A stretch of 64,000 nucleotides of DNA from Prinia subflava (lineage: Eukaryota > Chordata > Aves > Passeriformes > Cisticolidae), in NCBI RefSeq assembly GCF_021018805.1, contig NC_086283.1, positions 17,264,162 through 17,328,161 of the forward strand. Reading direction: 5' to 3'. The translations under genes were made by a program, and so were the position numbers. Of this stretch, positions 1 through 11,648 are shown in pieces. Under the pieces are notes generated by a model. It saw nothing but the letters and a program-made list of their open reading frames with translations, ran no database searches and was not told the origin of the DNA. Positions within the stretch are counted from its first letter, which is position 1, and the number at the start of each line of letters is the position of its first letter.

Positions 1-893
1 GGATGTGATTCTCCTGGGCTCCCAGGGCTGTGTTCCAGCCAGAGCCCAGGTTCCAAAGGTCAGAGTGTGCCAGCAATAGGAGGCAGCACATGATTTCTCT
101 TCACTCTGTGGCATAGCAGAGGACTAGAGATCAGATCTGAAATTTAATGCAATGATGCAAGTGAGGCAATTAGTAAATGACTCAGCATCTGCAGACCAGC
201 AGGCCCCCTATTAACCAGCTAAGTACATTATCTATGTGAAGATCATAGATTTTCCCCTTAAACTAATTGTGTCTATCTCCTGCAACTTGTCACATCCCAC
301 TGCAGCCTGGGGCTCTAGCCCTGCCATGTGCCAGTGTCCTTGCCCCACTAACATTCCCAGGAAGCAGCATGGCCCAACCTTCCCAAAAGAGCATCCTCAA
401 GCTCAGAATCTCAGATATCTAGCCAAGGGTGAAATGGTTTCACTCGTGAATGGCCTAACAGACTCTAATTAGCACTGCCTCAGCTGTTCTCCCAAGTCTC
501 AGCTCATCTTTGCCCTGTGCCTGTTTCATAACCAGGAGAGCCTCAGTCACTCCTGCCATCAACCCTTACTCAACTCTGGTACTTATCAAGGGGGGCTCCA
601 CCAGGCAGCACAACCACCTTCGGCTAAGTTTAGGACAAACACAAAAAAAGTTATGAAAAACCTCTTGTCCTCCTGCCTCCAGCTGAAAGTTAACGCAGAA
701 GATCAGGTGTTTGCATTAAATTCTTGGAACTTGTATTCCAGTGAAAAAGATGTTCCTTTCTGTCTTGGGATGAAAAGCTAGTACTTCTACATCCATCACC
801 TGACTGAAAAGCATAAAATGAAATTTCAGTTCATGTCCAACAAAAAAACTATTTCATTTTGACCCTATTCAAAACAAAACACAATATATTTTT
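1..893. other. Unannotated single-copy DNA
   Basis: I see no repeat family, RNA gene or convincing exon here. The stretch is mixed-composition vertebrate DNA. The only ATG-started frame of note is 78 codons at 236-472 on the + strand, and it has no recognisable protein character. Confidence 0.5.
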
Positions 894-936
894 TAAAAAA
901 ACAACAACACAACAAAACAAAAACAAACAAACACAT
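894..936. repeat. A/C-rich low-complexity tract
   Basis: A run of A with scattered single C, in units such as acaacaac and caaacaaac. It has the look of replication-slippage low-complexity DNA, which is common in birds. It is one of several tracts in this window with A and C on the + strand. Confidence 0.8.
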
Positions 937-3707
937 ACCTGCAGGGTTGTTTTGTTTGCTTTAAGTAGACCTGAAATGCAAAGGAGGTTACACTTATCTC
1001 TCCCTCATTTAAATTTCAGTTAGATAGTTACTTCCAATCTATTTTAGCATCTATCCCAAGATGCACACCAAGGCAGGCCCTGCACACAGGGAGCTAAAGA
1101 CTCATTCCACCAGCCCACAATAACCAGCCCAGCATGTCCAGAAGGTGAGGACATCTTCCCCCTGCAGGTGTGAAGTGAATCTCAGCACCCAATGCAGGGC
1201 AGGACTTCTCGCCCAGCCTGAAGGTTCAGGTCATGCCACATACCATTTGTACACTGAATACAGAAGCATTTCTTCACAGGCTTTTCAAATTTCCAGTAAG
1301 CAACTGAATGCTGACAAAGATGAGAAACTCCCTGTGCACTTCACTTCTAACACAGAACGTTTCAAGATATATTTTCCTTAATCTAAAGCTCACCTCTGCC
1401 AAGCAGTAACATACACCAAAATCACAGCTCCTGAGTCTGAATGAATTCTTGATTGAGTTGTACAAGATTGCTTTGCTCCCAACTTTCTACATCTAACCTC
1501 AGGAAATTCCCACACCAGCTTAACAATAAATTGAGTTCTTTGTCACACATAATAAAAGAACAGCCACAGAGTTAATTCCTGCCTTTTCGGCCCACAGCCA
1601 ATATAAAGCAAAGAGAAATTGGGGGCATCAGCACTTAGGCTGATTTTCACTCAGTTGCCACCACTTTCTGTTCAAGCAGAAGTAGCTCAGAGGTTTATTA
1701 AGAAGTGATCACCTTGACTGAATGCAGAGAGTTTCACAGCTCCTGAATATATCCAGAGAGCTCAGGGGAAGAGTTACATGAATCCCTGCCCCATTAAGTG
1801 CTTTAGGAAATTGAACAGGAGCAAAACACTCTCAGGCAGACTCAACAGGACAATTTCTAACTTGCCAACAGAGTGGCAGTATCAGCCACTAACCACAAAG
1901 TGCCAGGATCCATGCAAGGCTCGAGGATGCTGAAATACTTTTCCGTAAGCTGCAAAGTGCCAAAGAGCAAAATCCCCATCCACTGCTGCTCTGCCAGCAC
2001 ACAGGGTCTGGGAGAGGCACGTCTCTGACCTGTGTGCTTAAAATACAAAATTCTAAACATGCAGCAAAACCCTGCAGGAGATGTCATGATGTCACAGGCA
2101 GATCTTCAGAAGCAAGAACAAAACCAGGTTTGGAAAAAACCTGCAGTAGAGGAAGTAGCACTTCAAACAAACAAGCAGCAAAGTATGTGAAACTCTCTAA
2201 TCCATTTGCTTGTTTGAAATATTACTCACTGGATGGTTCATCTCAAAGCACAGGCTTTGGAGTTTATCCCCTTCAAATGACTCTGAGATAAAATTAGTCA
2301 GGTGATTTGCAGGATATATTGATTAGAGAGGATTTAGCTAAGGCAACATAAAAATCATCCAGCTTTATCGTTCAGTGAGAATGAAAGCCTGCAAGCTATT
2401 ATCACTGTATATAAATTAGGCTTTATTAATGAATTAACTAACTACATAGAAAATGCCAGATAAGAGTTAAAATAATGGCGTTTCTCTCTGAAAAAGAAAG
2501 AGTAGATCTCAGAAAAAAGTGATACAAATACAAATAAAATAAGTCATCACTGTTTCCTTGTTTTTTTCCTAGTGTCTATAACTAAATCTTCACCTAGACA
2601 TTCCTGAAAAACCCTGAGATGCTCAGTTTTCTCTTCCAGCTCACAATTTTTTCCACCTTTACACAAAAACATCCTCAGCTTGTGTCTGTTAATGCCAGGC
2701 AATGTGAACTACCTAAACTTTTCCCAGTGAGCACTGGTTTTCCTCAGGATTAACTTTCAAGCGCTCAAAATACAAAATTCCCTGATTGTGCTATGTATAG
2801 ACTGAAAAATCTGGGATTCTTCTGACATGGGAAAACAGAAATGAGCATCTTTGACTTGGAACTGGGCACCCTCAACCCCCCAGCTGGGTGGGGGCTGTCC
2901 TGAGGCTCCAGCTTTGCATGAGACCTTCAGAGGAGTGTCCTGTAACAGCCTGACAGATGGTTTATTTTACCTCCAGGCCAAGGTGTCCTGGATGTTGCAG
3001 CTCTGTGAGAACATCTGCACACTGCATAAAAAGGCACCAACACGAGCACAGTGGGTAACACAACTGTAAGGGGACCAAGCTTAAACCTACATGTCCGTAT
3101 CACCACAGAATGCTCTGTGGAACTGCCCAGAGTGCAAAAGGAAAAACTTCCTGGATTTTATTTAATAGCAAGAAGTGCTAGTGGCACTGATAGCGAAGGG
3201 TCCATCAAAGTCCAGGGCAGCTCACAGCCTGTGCTTGGCAGCATTTAAAAGGATAATTTCATGTGCAATGCCTGTTATTGGGGCTTCCTCCAAACCCCCT
3301 CACTGTCACTGACACCATTGTCCTAGAAGAGCTGTGGGAGCCCCCAGAGCTGCAGGAGGGGAAGCAAGAGGGAAGCACAGCCCAGGTCAACTGGGAAACT
3401 CACACAAGTGAGGTCCTTGTGCATTTACTATGGTACTACTTACTTACTGTGAGGTTCCACTGCATTTACCTAATTGAAACAACTCTGAGATTCACTGATC
3501 TCCATATGCTGGGCTAGACATCTTCTCAGCAGCAGAATACACTCCATTATGGAGAAAAGGTAGGGGAAAACATGCTTACCACAAGATCTGCCTGGAAAGC
3601 TGCTTTGGGCAAGCCAGGATTTGGTTTGAATGTGCCAAGTGGCAAAAGAGAGGAGTTCAGCCAGGCTGACAGGGGAGCAGTGGTGTCAGCAGCCCCACTG
3701 TCACCTG
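937..3707. other. Unannotated single-copy DNA
   Basis: Mostly AT-rich unique sequence. The longest ATG-started frame is about 85 codons (2034-2291, +) and looks random. No interspersed repeat that I recognise and no paired splice sites around a convincing coding segment. Confidence 0.5.
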
Positions 3708-3800
3708 CACCTGTCCCACAGCCTGGAACATTCACACTCACCTGTCCTCCTGCCTGGGACACTCACACTCACCTGTCCCACAGCCTGGGACATTCTCACC
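3708..3800. repeat. 31-bp minisatellite, three copies
   Basis: Three tandem units of 31 bp start at 3708, 3739 and 3770. Each begins cacctgtcc and carries cctgg and acatt or acact further on. Copies 1 and 3 are closest; copy 2 differs mainly in the middle (tcctgcc against acagcc). The array is short and C-rich on the + strand. It makes two overlapping open frames in this area, which are repeat by-products and not evidence for a gene. Confidence 0.85.
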
Positions 3801-4460
3801 TACCCTGGGCTCTGATCCCCAGCCCTCCCTGCCCAGGATGGTGTCAGGGCTCCCAGAGCTGCAGAAAGCCAAAGGAGAAGGTTTCCCTCTCTCCCCTGAC
3901 ACTGCTTTACTTCCTTGAATAATCAGCTAAGCCCACAGTGACTCCAGCACTCAGCAGCAAGATACTTTCCAGGGATGCAGGAGAAAGGCATTTAAATTCC
4001 CCCAGGCTGAAAAGGGAAATGAGTTCAAATCCACAATCCGAGGTTCATCAGCTCATCCAGGAACCACTGGGAAAAAGCGCTACGTCCCAGATGTGTTCTT
4101 GTTTTATGAATCATGATTCTCTAGCAATTAACTCATTTCAAGAAGATAAAGATGCTTCAAAGGTATTTTATTTTTATTTTTGGTTTGAGTTAAAAACATA
4201 TATTCTTGCCAGTGAGACATGCTGACAAATTTTATTTTAGTTTCCGAGCGTATCTATTTTGTTTTTATGTGCTATTTTAGATCAAGCACGGAGCCAAAAA
4301 AAATGCAATTATGTATTCAGCTCTATGCTAAAGTTTCGTTTAAAGTCAAAATGGAAAAGTATTAAGAGACAATGACAGGGTAAAGCAGTGAAGTGGCAGA
4401 TTAAAAGATCCAGCAATTCTGCTTACAGGGCATCTTTCTGTTTTCTTCTTGTCTTTGCAG
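3801..4460. other. Unannotated AT-rich DNA
   Basis: From about 4080 to 4370 the sequence becomes AT-rich with scattered CpG and homeodomain-type words. One of these is a perfect 12-bp palindrome gaatcatgattc at about 4107-4118. This gives it the texture of possible conserved noncoding DNA, but I cannot test conservation. A 95-codon frame at 3938-4225 (+) shows no protein character. Confidence 0.35.
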
Positions 4461-4498
4461 CCCTTCCTAAAATTCTCATTATTGGCAAGAAAGTTCTG
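4461..4498 (+). other. Candidate 38-nt exon (weak)
   Basis: A long pyrimidine tract ends in ctttgcag at 4460, followed by 38 nt and then ctg/gtgaga at 4499. One frame through it reads LPKILIIGKKVL without a stop. Both splice sites look good individually, but such pairs occur often by chance in introns. The + strand is also the less likely transcribed strand here. Unrecognised; probably a decoy. Confidence 0.1.
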
Positions 4499-6951
4499 GT
4501 GAGAATAAACCCATTTCTGACTGTTCTATTGCATTTCTGGGAAGACAAAGACACCAGCTTGGTTTCACCATATGTGAAGCACAAGAAATGAAGTGGACAC
4601 CAGCAGCACAAGCAGCTCAAAGCCACTGCAGTGACCTCTGGGAGCCCCTGCCCCAGCAGCAGCTCTGGTAGGGGACAGCCACACTCAGCAGTCACCCTGC
4701 AAAACAATACCTGTGAAAATGTGACACCTTTCTATTTTTCACGGAAGATGGACTCACTGTTTTTTAACAGTGCAATCCTGTTGCCTTTCCTCCATTTGAA
4801 TTTCACCATACCTCAGAGCAGAAACAAAATGCAACCCTCAGGTTCAGTTCTACTCTGACATAAAATTGTCTCCCTTGGAAATTAGCTAAGTTGGAAATTA
4901 GTTAAGGTTATAAGGCTTCCTTTCAAATTCAGTTGAAAAAAAGGGCATTTTTCCTTAAACTTACAGGCAATGGCATTCTCATACTCTGGAAGTTTGTGGG
5001 AAGACCCAAACAGTAACACCTGCATAGGAAAAAGTTCTCCTCATGGCACTGAGAATGTGCAAGTAAAGCAACCAGAACATCTTCCTTCACCAAAATGATC
5101 CCATTTCTGTTGGTTTATGTCCAAAACAGGCTTCCATGGTTTACCAAAATAAATGTTCTAGCCTTTGACAAAACAAAAAACCTCACACATCCATTGATTC
5201 CCACACCAAGAGCATTGAAATGAAAATCTCTGTCTTAATCTGTGAAATTGCTGTTTGTTAAGATTTCATTAATTTAGGTCAGTCGATTGCTTGTAAAAAT
5301 TTAAAAGCTTGTTGCAGACTTACTGCATGTTCAGCAATTAAACTTCCACTGCACCTGGCTGTTTCCCACCTTGCTCTCAGAGAACAGATCCTGTTTTATG
5401 AAAGCACAGCATGTGGTGTGTAATTACTTCCAAGAAGTCAGCTAAAGCAGTTGGTCTCTTTTACAGTCCAATAACTTTCAATACTAAAATCACTTTAAAG
5501 AAACACTTTAAATGAAATTAAAGAACCAAATTGAGCTTTCATTACTTGAATTCTTTTTAATTGCTATGGATGCTGCAAAGGAATCCCTGCTCCTTTCATT
5601 GTGGCATCTCAGGCTGGATGCACCACCAAAAGCAGAGCATTTCATTAACCTCATACCCCTGTGGCACTGAAGCCGTAATCCTACTTGCTTTGAAGGCAAC
5701 AAGAAACTTGATTTTGGTAGCAATTCAGGATTGAAGCCATCTTTCCACCACTGGGAAGCTGCTCACCTGGATTGTGCAGAAGCAGAGCTCGTGTCCATGA
5801 GGTCTGGGATCAACTGTTTGGCTGGACATACCAGTGATGGTTCTAGAATAAGTATTTCACAAGCAGGGCACAAAAAGCACATCTGTGAGAGGATTCACAC
5901 TTCTCTTAATGCTTCTAGGAGACATTGCTTTTAGTCACTGAAAGAGCTATTAGAGCACTCCATCACTGCTGTCTGTAATGGTCCAACACAGCCCCAACAG
6001 TTTCTTTACACATAACACTCTTCAAGATGCCTCATTTCTTTCTTTCTCTCACCTTACATCGCTTGCGTCACTCACATCAGCACACATCTACCCTCTCCTT
6101 GCTTGTCATATATAAAAATTAAATTATAAAGCTAAGGCACTTACTTATGGAAGTTCCATAATGTATTGGTGGAACTCAATCCATCATCATTATTCTAGGG
6201 ATACATGAACTGCTCCGTATATCCACCTTATATCACCAGCTGCTTTGGTGTCCCACTCCCCTTTCCTCCATTCTCCCTCTTCTCATCCACTGTAATTCCA
6301 CTGTTCTTTTCTCTCTTTAGCAGGCAGAGTTATTTACTGCATCCATATATAATATGCCAAACCCGTCCTGGGCTCTCTCACCACTCCAGCAAAACAAACC
6401 CCTCCTTTGCCTTTGATAAGTTGGAAAAGTGTAACACAAAAAATACAGTCAATCACAGCAAATGGAGTCAGAACAGCAAGCTTCTTAAATCCCAACTCCT
6501 ATCTCAATAAGTTTATCTTTAATCCCACAGAGAACTCCATGAAACTGAGCAAAATTTCAGTAGATCAAAAATGGAATTCATTATATGAGAAGATCAGGGA
6601 CGCCATATGACTGAAAATTATTCAGACAAATCCTTGGGTAAAGGCTTCAGTGGAAATTCCTGTGGATGCATATTATCCAGACTCTCCCCACCCTCATAGG
6701 TGGGTAAACTCTGCAGAGTTCTCACGGACTCAGCACAAACAGGGACAAAGGCAGGACATCCCAGGGACTAAGCCTCTGTTTCTGCAAACACTGGGCAAGG
6801 CTCAGTCACATGGAGCCACGACACACCAGCAGCAATGTTCCACCAGCACAGACCTTCAGCCACTGCTTCCCTGGCTTCTCTTACCACAGGAGGCATAAGC
6901 AAAATCCCACTAACTTGTATTTCCTCTGGGCTGAGTTCATGTCCTGACAGC
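4499..6951. other. Unannotated single-copy DNA
   Basis: AT-rich unique sequence without a recognised repeat. A small hairpin (cactgtt / aacagtg) lies near 4756-4773. The longest frame is 101 codons (6205-6510, +) and low in complexity. I see no RNA gene. Confidence 0.5.
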
Positions 6952-7329
6952 TGTGTTGGCCTTGGCTGGGACAGAGTTCATTTTCTCCATGGTAGCTGGT
7001 CCAGGGCTGTGCTTTGGGTTTGTGCTAGGAAGTGCTGATAATTCAGGGATGTTTTTGCAATCCCTGAGCAGAGCTCACATAGGGCCAAGGCCTTTCCTGC
7101 TCCTCACCCCACAGTGAGTGGGCTGGGGGTGCCCAGGGGCATGCTGAACCTGCCTGCCCATGGTAACTGAAAATGATTTCCTGTTTTGATTTGCTTGCAC
7201 ACATGGCTTTTGCCTCACCTATTGAGCTGCCTTTATCTCAGCCCCAAACTTTTCTCTTTTACCCTCCAATTCTCTTCCTCATCCCATGGCAGGGAGGGAG
7301 GCTCAGTTGCTGGCTGGGGTTAAAGAACA
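6952..7329 (+). mobile_element. Solo LTR of a bird endogenous retrovirus, internally deleted
   Basis: The block starts tgtgttggccttggctggga and runs through conserved stretches known to me from a common bird LTR family. These include agttcattttctccat, the gaacctgcctgcccatgg region, the cacatggcttttgcctcacc region, and a terminal gctggggttaaa. It lies on the + strand and has no adjoining gag, pol or env, so it is a solo LTR. At about 380 bp it is shorter than I expect for the family. The jump from gggtgccca to tgctgaacc near 7130-7145 suggests a deletion of its middle part. The poly(A)-signal region reads attgagctg (7221-7229), apparently decayed from an ATTAAA type. A 5-bp acagc occurs at 6947-6951 and 7327-7331. 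It could be a target duplication if the last LTR bases are lost. Family name not assigned. Confidence 0.85.
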
Positions 7330-7876
7330 GCCAGAGCCAGTGAGGATCAATTGATCTCAAATGCCTCAAAAGCTCATGCAAGTTTGTTCTCAAGATAAAA
7401 TATGAGCAACAATGACATGGTGAGTTAGCTCTGGGTATTATCAGCATTCACTCACTTGAAATACATTAACAGCTCTTTTATTATTTATATATTATGAGGA
7501 CGTCAATCCATATTATGAATTATGAACCTAATTCTGCTCCCAGTAATACTAATGGCAGACAAATCTGTCTCTACACTTAATATATTCTTTTCAATGTCAT
7601 TAACTTATTAGTGAATATCAAGTTCTGCTGTCACTACAAAACACTTCATGTTATTCTACAAAATGATCTAGTATCTCAGAGAAGAAAGAAATGCAAGAAC
7701 AGTCATCTCTCTCCTCAAGAGCCTAAGACAGAACATCACTCTGATGTCACTACTTTCAACATTAATTTAATTTTAATAATCCATATTTTACTCCAGCCCA
7801 AGTGGTTCAAGAAACAAAAGAAGGCGGAATATTGCAGGGAATGTCTCAGAAGTGACACCACTTCCTGCAAAATAAA
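7330..7876. other. Unannotated AT-rich DNA with a candidate minus-strand exon
   Basis: AT-rich unique sequence. On the - strand, an acceptor-like tract ending ttttgcag precedes 7864, and a weak donor (gga/gtaaaa) follows 7792, bracketing 73 nt. The open frame through it starts EVVSLLRHS. There is no recognised homology, and the donor is poor, so I would not call it a gene. Confidence 0.3.
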
Positions 7877-7977
7877 GTAAAATGAACCAGCAAAAACCAA
7901 AACCAAACTAATACTACAGGAAGAAAAAGAAAACAATAAAACCAAAAACCAACAAGCCAATAAAACCAAACCAAACC
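7877..7977. repeat. A/C-rich low-complexity tract
   Basis: Degenerate repeats of ccaaaacc, ccaaacc and aaaccaa on the + strand, interrupted by aggaagaaaaagaaaac. On the - strand the interruption makes a pyrimidine tract that ends in a splice-acceptor-like ctgtag near 7915. The low-complexity setting makes this a likely decoy. Confidence 0.8.
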
Positions 7978-8159
7978 CTCTCTACTGCTCTCTAAAAACT
8001 AATTCTGGATGAGCCCATCTATTTGCCTGGATCAGTATATCCCTTCCTAATTACAAACTTCACCAAGCACAGCCACAATTTTAGAAAAAATAAAAACAAA
8101 TCCAGACCACTCAGAACCATAGATCAAGGGAAATAATCCTGTCACAGTAAGAAAAACCA

Positions 8160-8345
8160 CAAAGCACCCAGGGATTTGATGAGCGTGAGAAATCAATCGT
8201 GCATCAAGTCGATTGATGCGGTTTATTTTAAGTCCTTCTTTTCTGATTTATTGCCATCATTGCCGCCAATTTGCATAGATAATAGAACAAGACATCCTCT
8301 TAAAGTCTTAATCAGGAATTAAAACGTAATACACTGGTACAACTC
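8160..8345. promoter_or_regulatory. Putative conserved regulatory element with nested inverted repeats
   Basis: This block stands out by texture. Two overlapping perfect inverted repeats share one core. ATCAATCG at 8192-8199 pairs with CGATTGAT at 8210-8217, and GCATCAA at 8201-8207 pairs with TTGATGC at 8213-8219. These are ATCAAT-type words like PBX/HOX/CUX sites. A perfect POU octamer (ATTTGCAT) lies at 8269-8276, and homeodomain words such as taatca and aattaaaa follow to about 8330. CpG is kept at several places in otherwise AT-rich DNA. The combination resembles deeply conserved developmental enhancers in vertebrates. That resemblance is inference; I cannot see conservation from one sequence. 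Confidence 0.4.
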
Positions 8346-11300
8346 TCTGCTCATCAGTGAGGCACACACATTAATGTTTAATGTCAGTTTTATTGCAGGG
8401 AAGGTACCGGATTGGAAAGAGGCACTTTGGACTGCTCCGTGACATCACCACCAATTTGTGGCTGTAACAGCTGCACATCAAAAAACAGTGAACAAGTCCT
8501 TCATGCTAAAGCAGGTTGCAAACACGACTGTTACAAGCACAAGGATGAACTGTATTTCTGAGAGCAGCACGATTTGCTTGTCAGCATGGCAAGTACAGCC
8601 ACAACTGCAATGTTTTTCCAATGCATGTACAAACTTCGCCAATTCTTCCTTAGAAGTGAGATGACTTGTTCCTGCTCTCAGTGTATTGGAGATGAGTGGG
8701 CAGTTTGCTGCTCAGCAAAGTGATTTCTCTGACAGGTACCTACATCATTCACAAAAACCACCACAAATACGCACAACTGTTTAAAAACAGTAGAGAAACA
8801 ATGAAAGCCTCACCTCAAAGAGCCAGAGAAAAGCATATTACAAGAGAAATAGTTATGATACAAAGCATGTGTGTAAGTGGAAGAGTAAAGGGGGGACCTT
8901 GAGCAGATCAGCACCGAACTGCTACCTCTGAGCAGGAGGTTCTGCACAAAAATGGGAGGAAGCTCAAATTGTACATTTCTGTCAGGACCTGTGTTGGGAG
9001 AACAAGCTCACAAGGAACATGGGAAGGCAAAGCAGCAGAAATCACTCTCTGTGTTTCATGGAGAACAAAAATGGGCAATGAAATAACACATCAGACAGGA
9101 CTGGCATTGGCACGTCTACAGGACAGGGCCGGATCAGTCTGCACAGCATTTGAAGAAATTCAGGACCATACACCCTAAAAGGAGTAAACTCGCATGACAA
9201 CACGAATCCCTGACACATGCACAGTATGGGATCCTTGGCTCACTGCTGCTCCCCAATTCCCACTGGAGACACAAAGAGAACTCTGTGCTTCCCCTCCAAG
9301 AGGAGCACCTCTGCAACTCCCGCATGCAGGAACTGCTTTCTTTCCTTCTCCTCCCTTCCTGACTGCTCCTGTCACACTACTCAGGGCACAGCAGCCCCCA
9401 GACCTGGCTCAGTGATACAGCAGCTTGCTCACTTGCAGGGCCACAGCAAAAGACATCAGAAATGACAAAGAAATGCTCTGGGGCCAAATGCTGAAGCTTC
9501 TCAAGTGATTTCACCAAAACCTCCCAAAAACTGCAGGTTGGTTTTGGGACTTTTTGGCTTTCTCAGAGGTCTGTGAATCCCCAACTAACAGACCCAGTTC
9601 TTGGATTTCATCAAGCTCTCAGAGGCTCAAATATGGGGACAGCCAAGAGCACCTGCTAAATAAGGAGAACGTGATGTGGGTTCTGACATTAAACAGCTTT
9701 ACAGGTGTTGCTTCCTTTAACTCTGCTAAAATAATGGAAGAATTAGGGTTTGCTGAGGAGCTTCTCATGCAAAAAGAGCCTATATATAGATGAAAGATGA
9801 AATCTGCTACATGTCTCCATGTTAAAAATAACTACAGTATTAAAAATTAAAATTATCCTACAAAGAACTGTCATTATTAGCAGCTCTAATGCCAAGTTAA
9901 AAATTAAATCCAATCAGCACAGAAAAACATTTGGAAACTCTTTTAAAAATGAAAGAGAAAAAGATTAGCTACTATAAAATACAATATCAATTGTATGAAG
10001 CAGAAATTTGCTTCGCAGAAAAAAAAATCCCTTGCTGTTACTGACGTGTAGCCAAAACTGGAGCTGAAACAAGAGTGTGGCATGGATCTTTACCATCAAA
10101 TCAGCTTCAAGTCAATTCCAAGGTAAAAATCCTTTCAGTATGGTGCAGGTTTTGCTCAGTATGGTTACTGATGGAAGTCGATAAAGTAAAATCCTCAAAA
10201 TATTCCAGGAAATGTCACACACAAGCCAGTGGTCCCTTCATTCCCTCAGCTCTAGAAGCAGCTGCATTACCAGGCCAGGTGTCTGGTGCCACGTACTGCT
10301 CCTAACACCTCACTACAGGGGATTTCTTCCACAATTTTAATAAACAGTCTCTCTTGAAATTCATTTCACAGAGTGGAATCCAAATTGCACTCTGCTTCAA
10401 ATAAAATACCTCAGGAACAGCATACCTTGGGTGTAGAAGGAGAGAAAGAACTAATAAATGAGAATGAAGATAAAATTGCAGCATTTCAGTGGAGAATGAA
10501 GCACTTAGTAAAGATAATTGCACCCATTCACCATGACAACTTGAGGAGAGCACCATAAGTCACAAAATATTTGGATTTGAAGTATTAAAAATGTAAAGCA
10601 TCTGATCAGCTGTACCAGTGGTGTTCTCTATTCCCTTCATTTTAAGTTAACCTATTTTACAGGTAAAGCTGTGAAATTAACATTGTTGCAGAACTGACTT
10701 CTTTTTGAGGCTGCTGCTCCTGAGCAGGACTCAGACTCTAAGCAGAACAAGCATCAGCCTGAAAATGGAACCCAGAGATAACAAGACATCCAGGACTTTA
10801 ATTACTGTAAAATACATAAATTAAGGGAAATATCTTGAGTCACCCTCTGCTGTAGACTGGGCTGGGTGCAGAGGGCTGGGAGTTACAAGGCAAACATCAC
10901 CTCTCATTTAACCTTTTTATCATAACTAAAGTGACCAAAATTGCTTCAGGAAAGAGAATTATGTTTATGTGTTGCCATAGTAGTTTTGACACCTTTTCAA
11001 GCTCAAAAGCAAAGGCAGTTGAGTAGGTTGAAGGTTTGGGCTTAAAAAAAAATTACAAACCCAGGAAGGGTTTTTTAATCTCTTAGACACAGGAGGTATT
11101 GGTCTGCTTTGTGTGGTCTCTTCTCACAGAAAGTGTAAGACTTATTCCTGTCAATGGAAAACAGAATTTAGCTTTTGGACTATCTCCTGTATCTTTTCCT
11201 TCCTCAATAATAACATGATCTTGAGATGCTTTGGGGTTTACTTTATTATGCCAAGGATATCTAAATTGTATCTCTTCAGTTACATGCTAGATAAAAATTG

Positions 11301-11468
11301 CCAGGATGGTTTTCTTTGCCTGTCTTCATGGCACTTATACTTCAAGATGTCTTTATCTTCAGGATACTACAGCTGGTAAGAAATTACCTTCCCTGTGAAA
11401 CCCGGTTATTACTTCACTATTGAATTCTGACTTGTGTGAAGGCTATTGTGCAACTCCTCCAACAGTGT
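8346..11468. other. Unannotated single-copy DNA
   Basis: Nothing recognisable. The start (8390-8470) continues the texture of the preceding element for about 100 bases. Frames reach 88 codons at most (11113-11379, +), are low in complexity, and have no flanking signals. Confidence 0.5.
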
Positions 11469-11648
11469 AACAAAAAAACCCCAAAAAACCAAACCAAACC
11501 AAAGCAACAACAAAAAAAACCCCAAAAACCCCCCACCAAACAAACAAAAAAACCCACAAAAAAAAACCCCACAAAAAAAACCAAAAAAAAAACCACCAAA
11601 AAAACCCCCACACCCAAACCAAAAACCAACCAACCAACAAAAACACTA
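11469..11648. repeat. A/C-rich low-complexity tract with C-run blocks
   Basis: About 180 bases made almost only of A and C on the + strand: A runs of up to nine or ten, C runs of three to six (for example 11479-11482, 11520-11523, 11529-11534, 11567-11570, 11605-11609), ending in ccaaccaaccaac. The - strand therefore carries several G runs. Four overlapping open frames here (lysine/proline-rich or phenylalanine/glycine-rich) are composition by-products and not genes. Confidence 0.9.
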
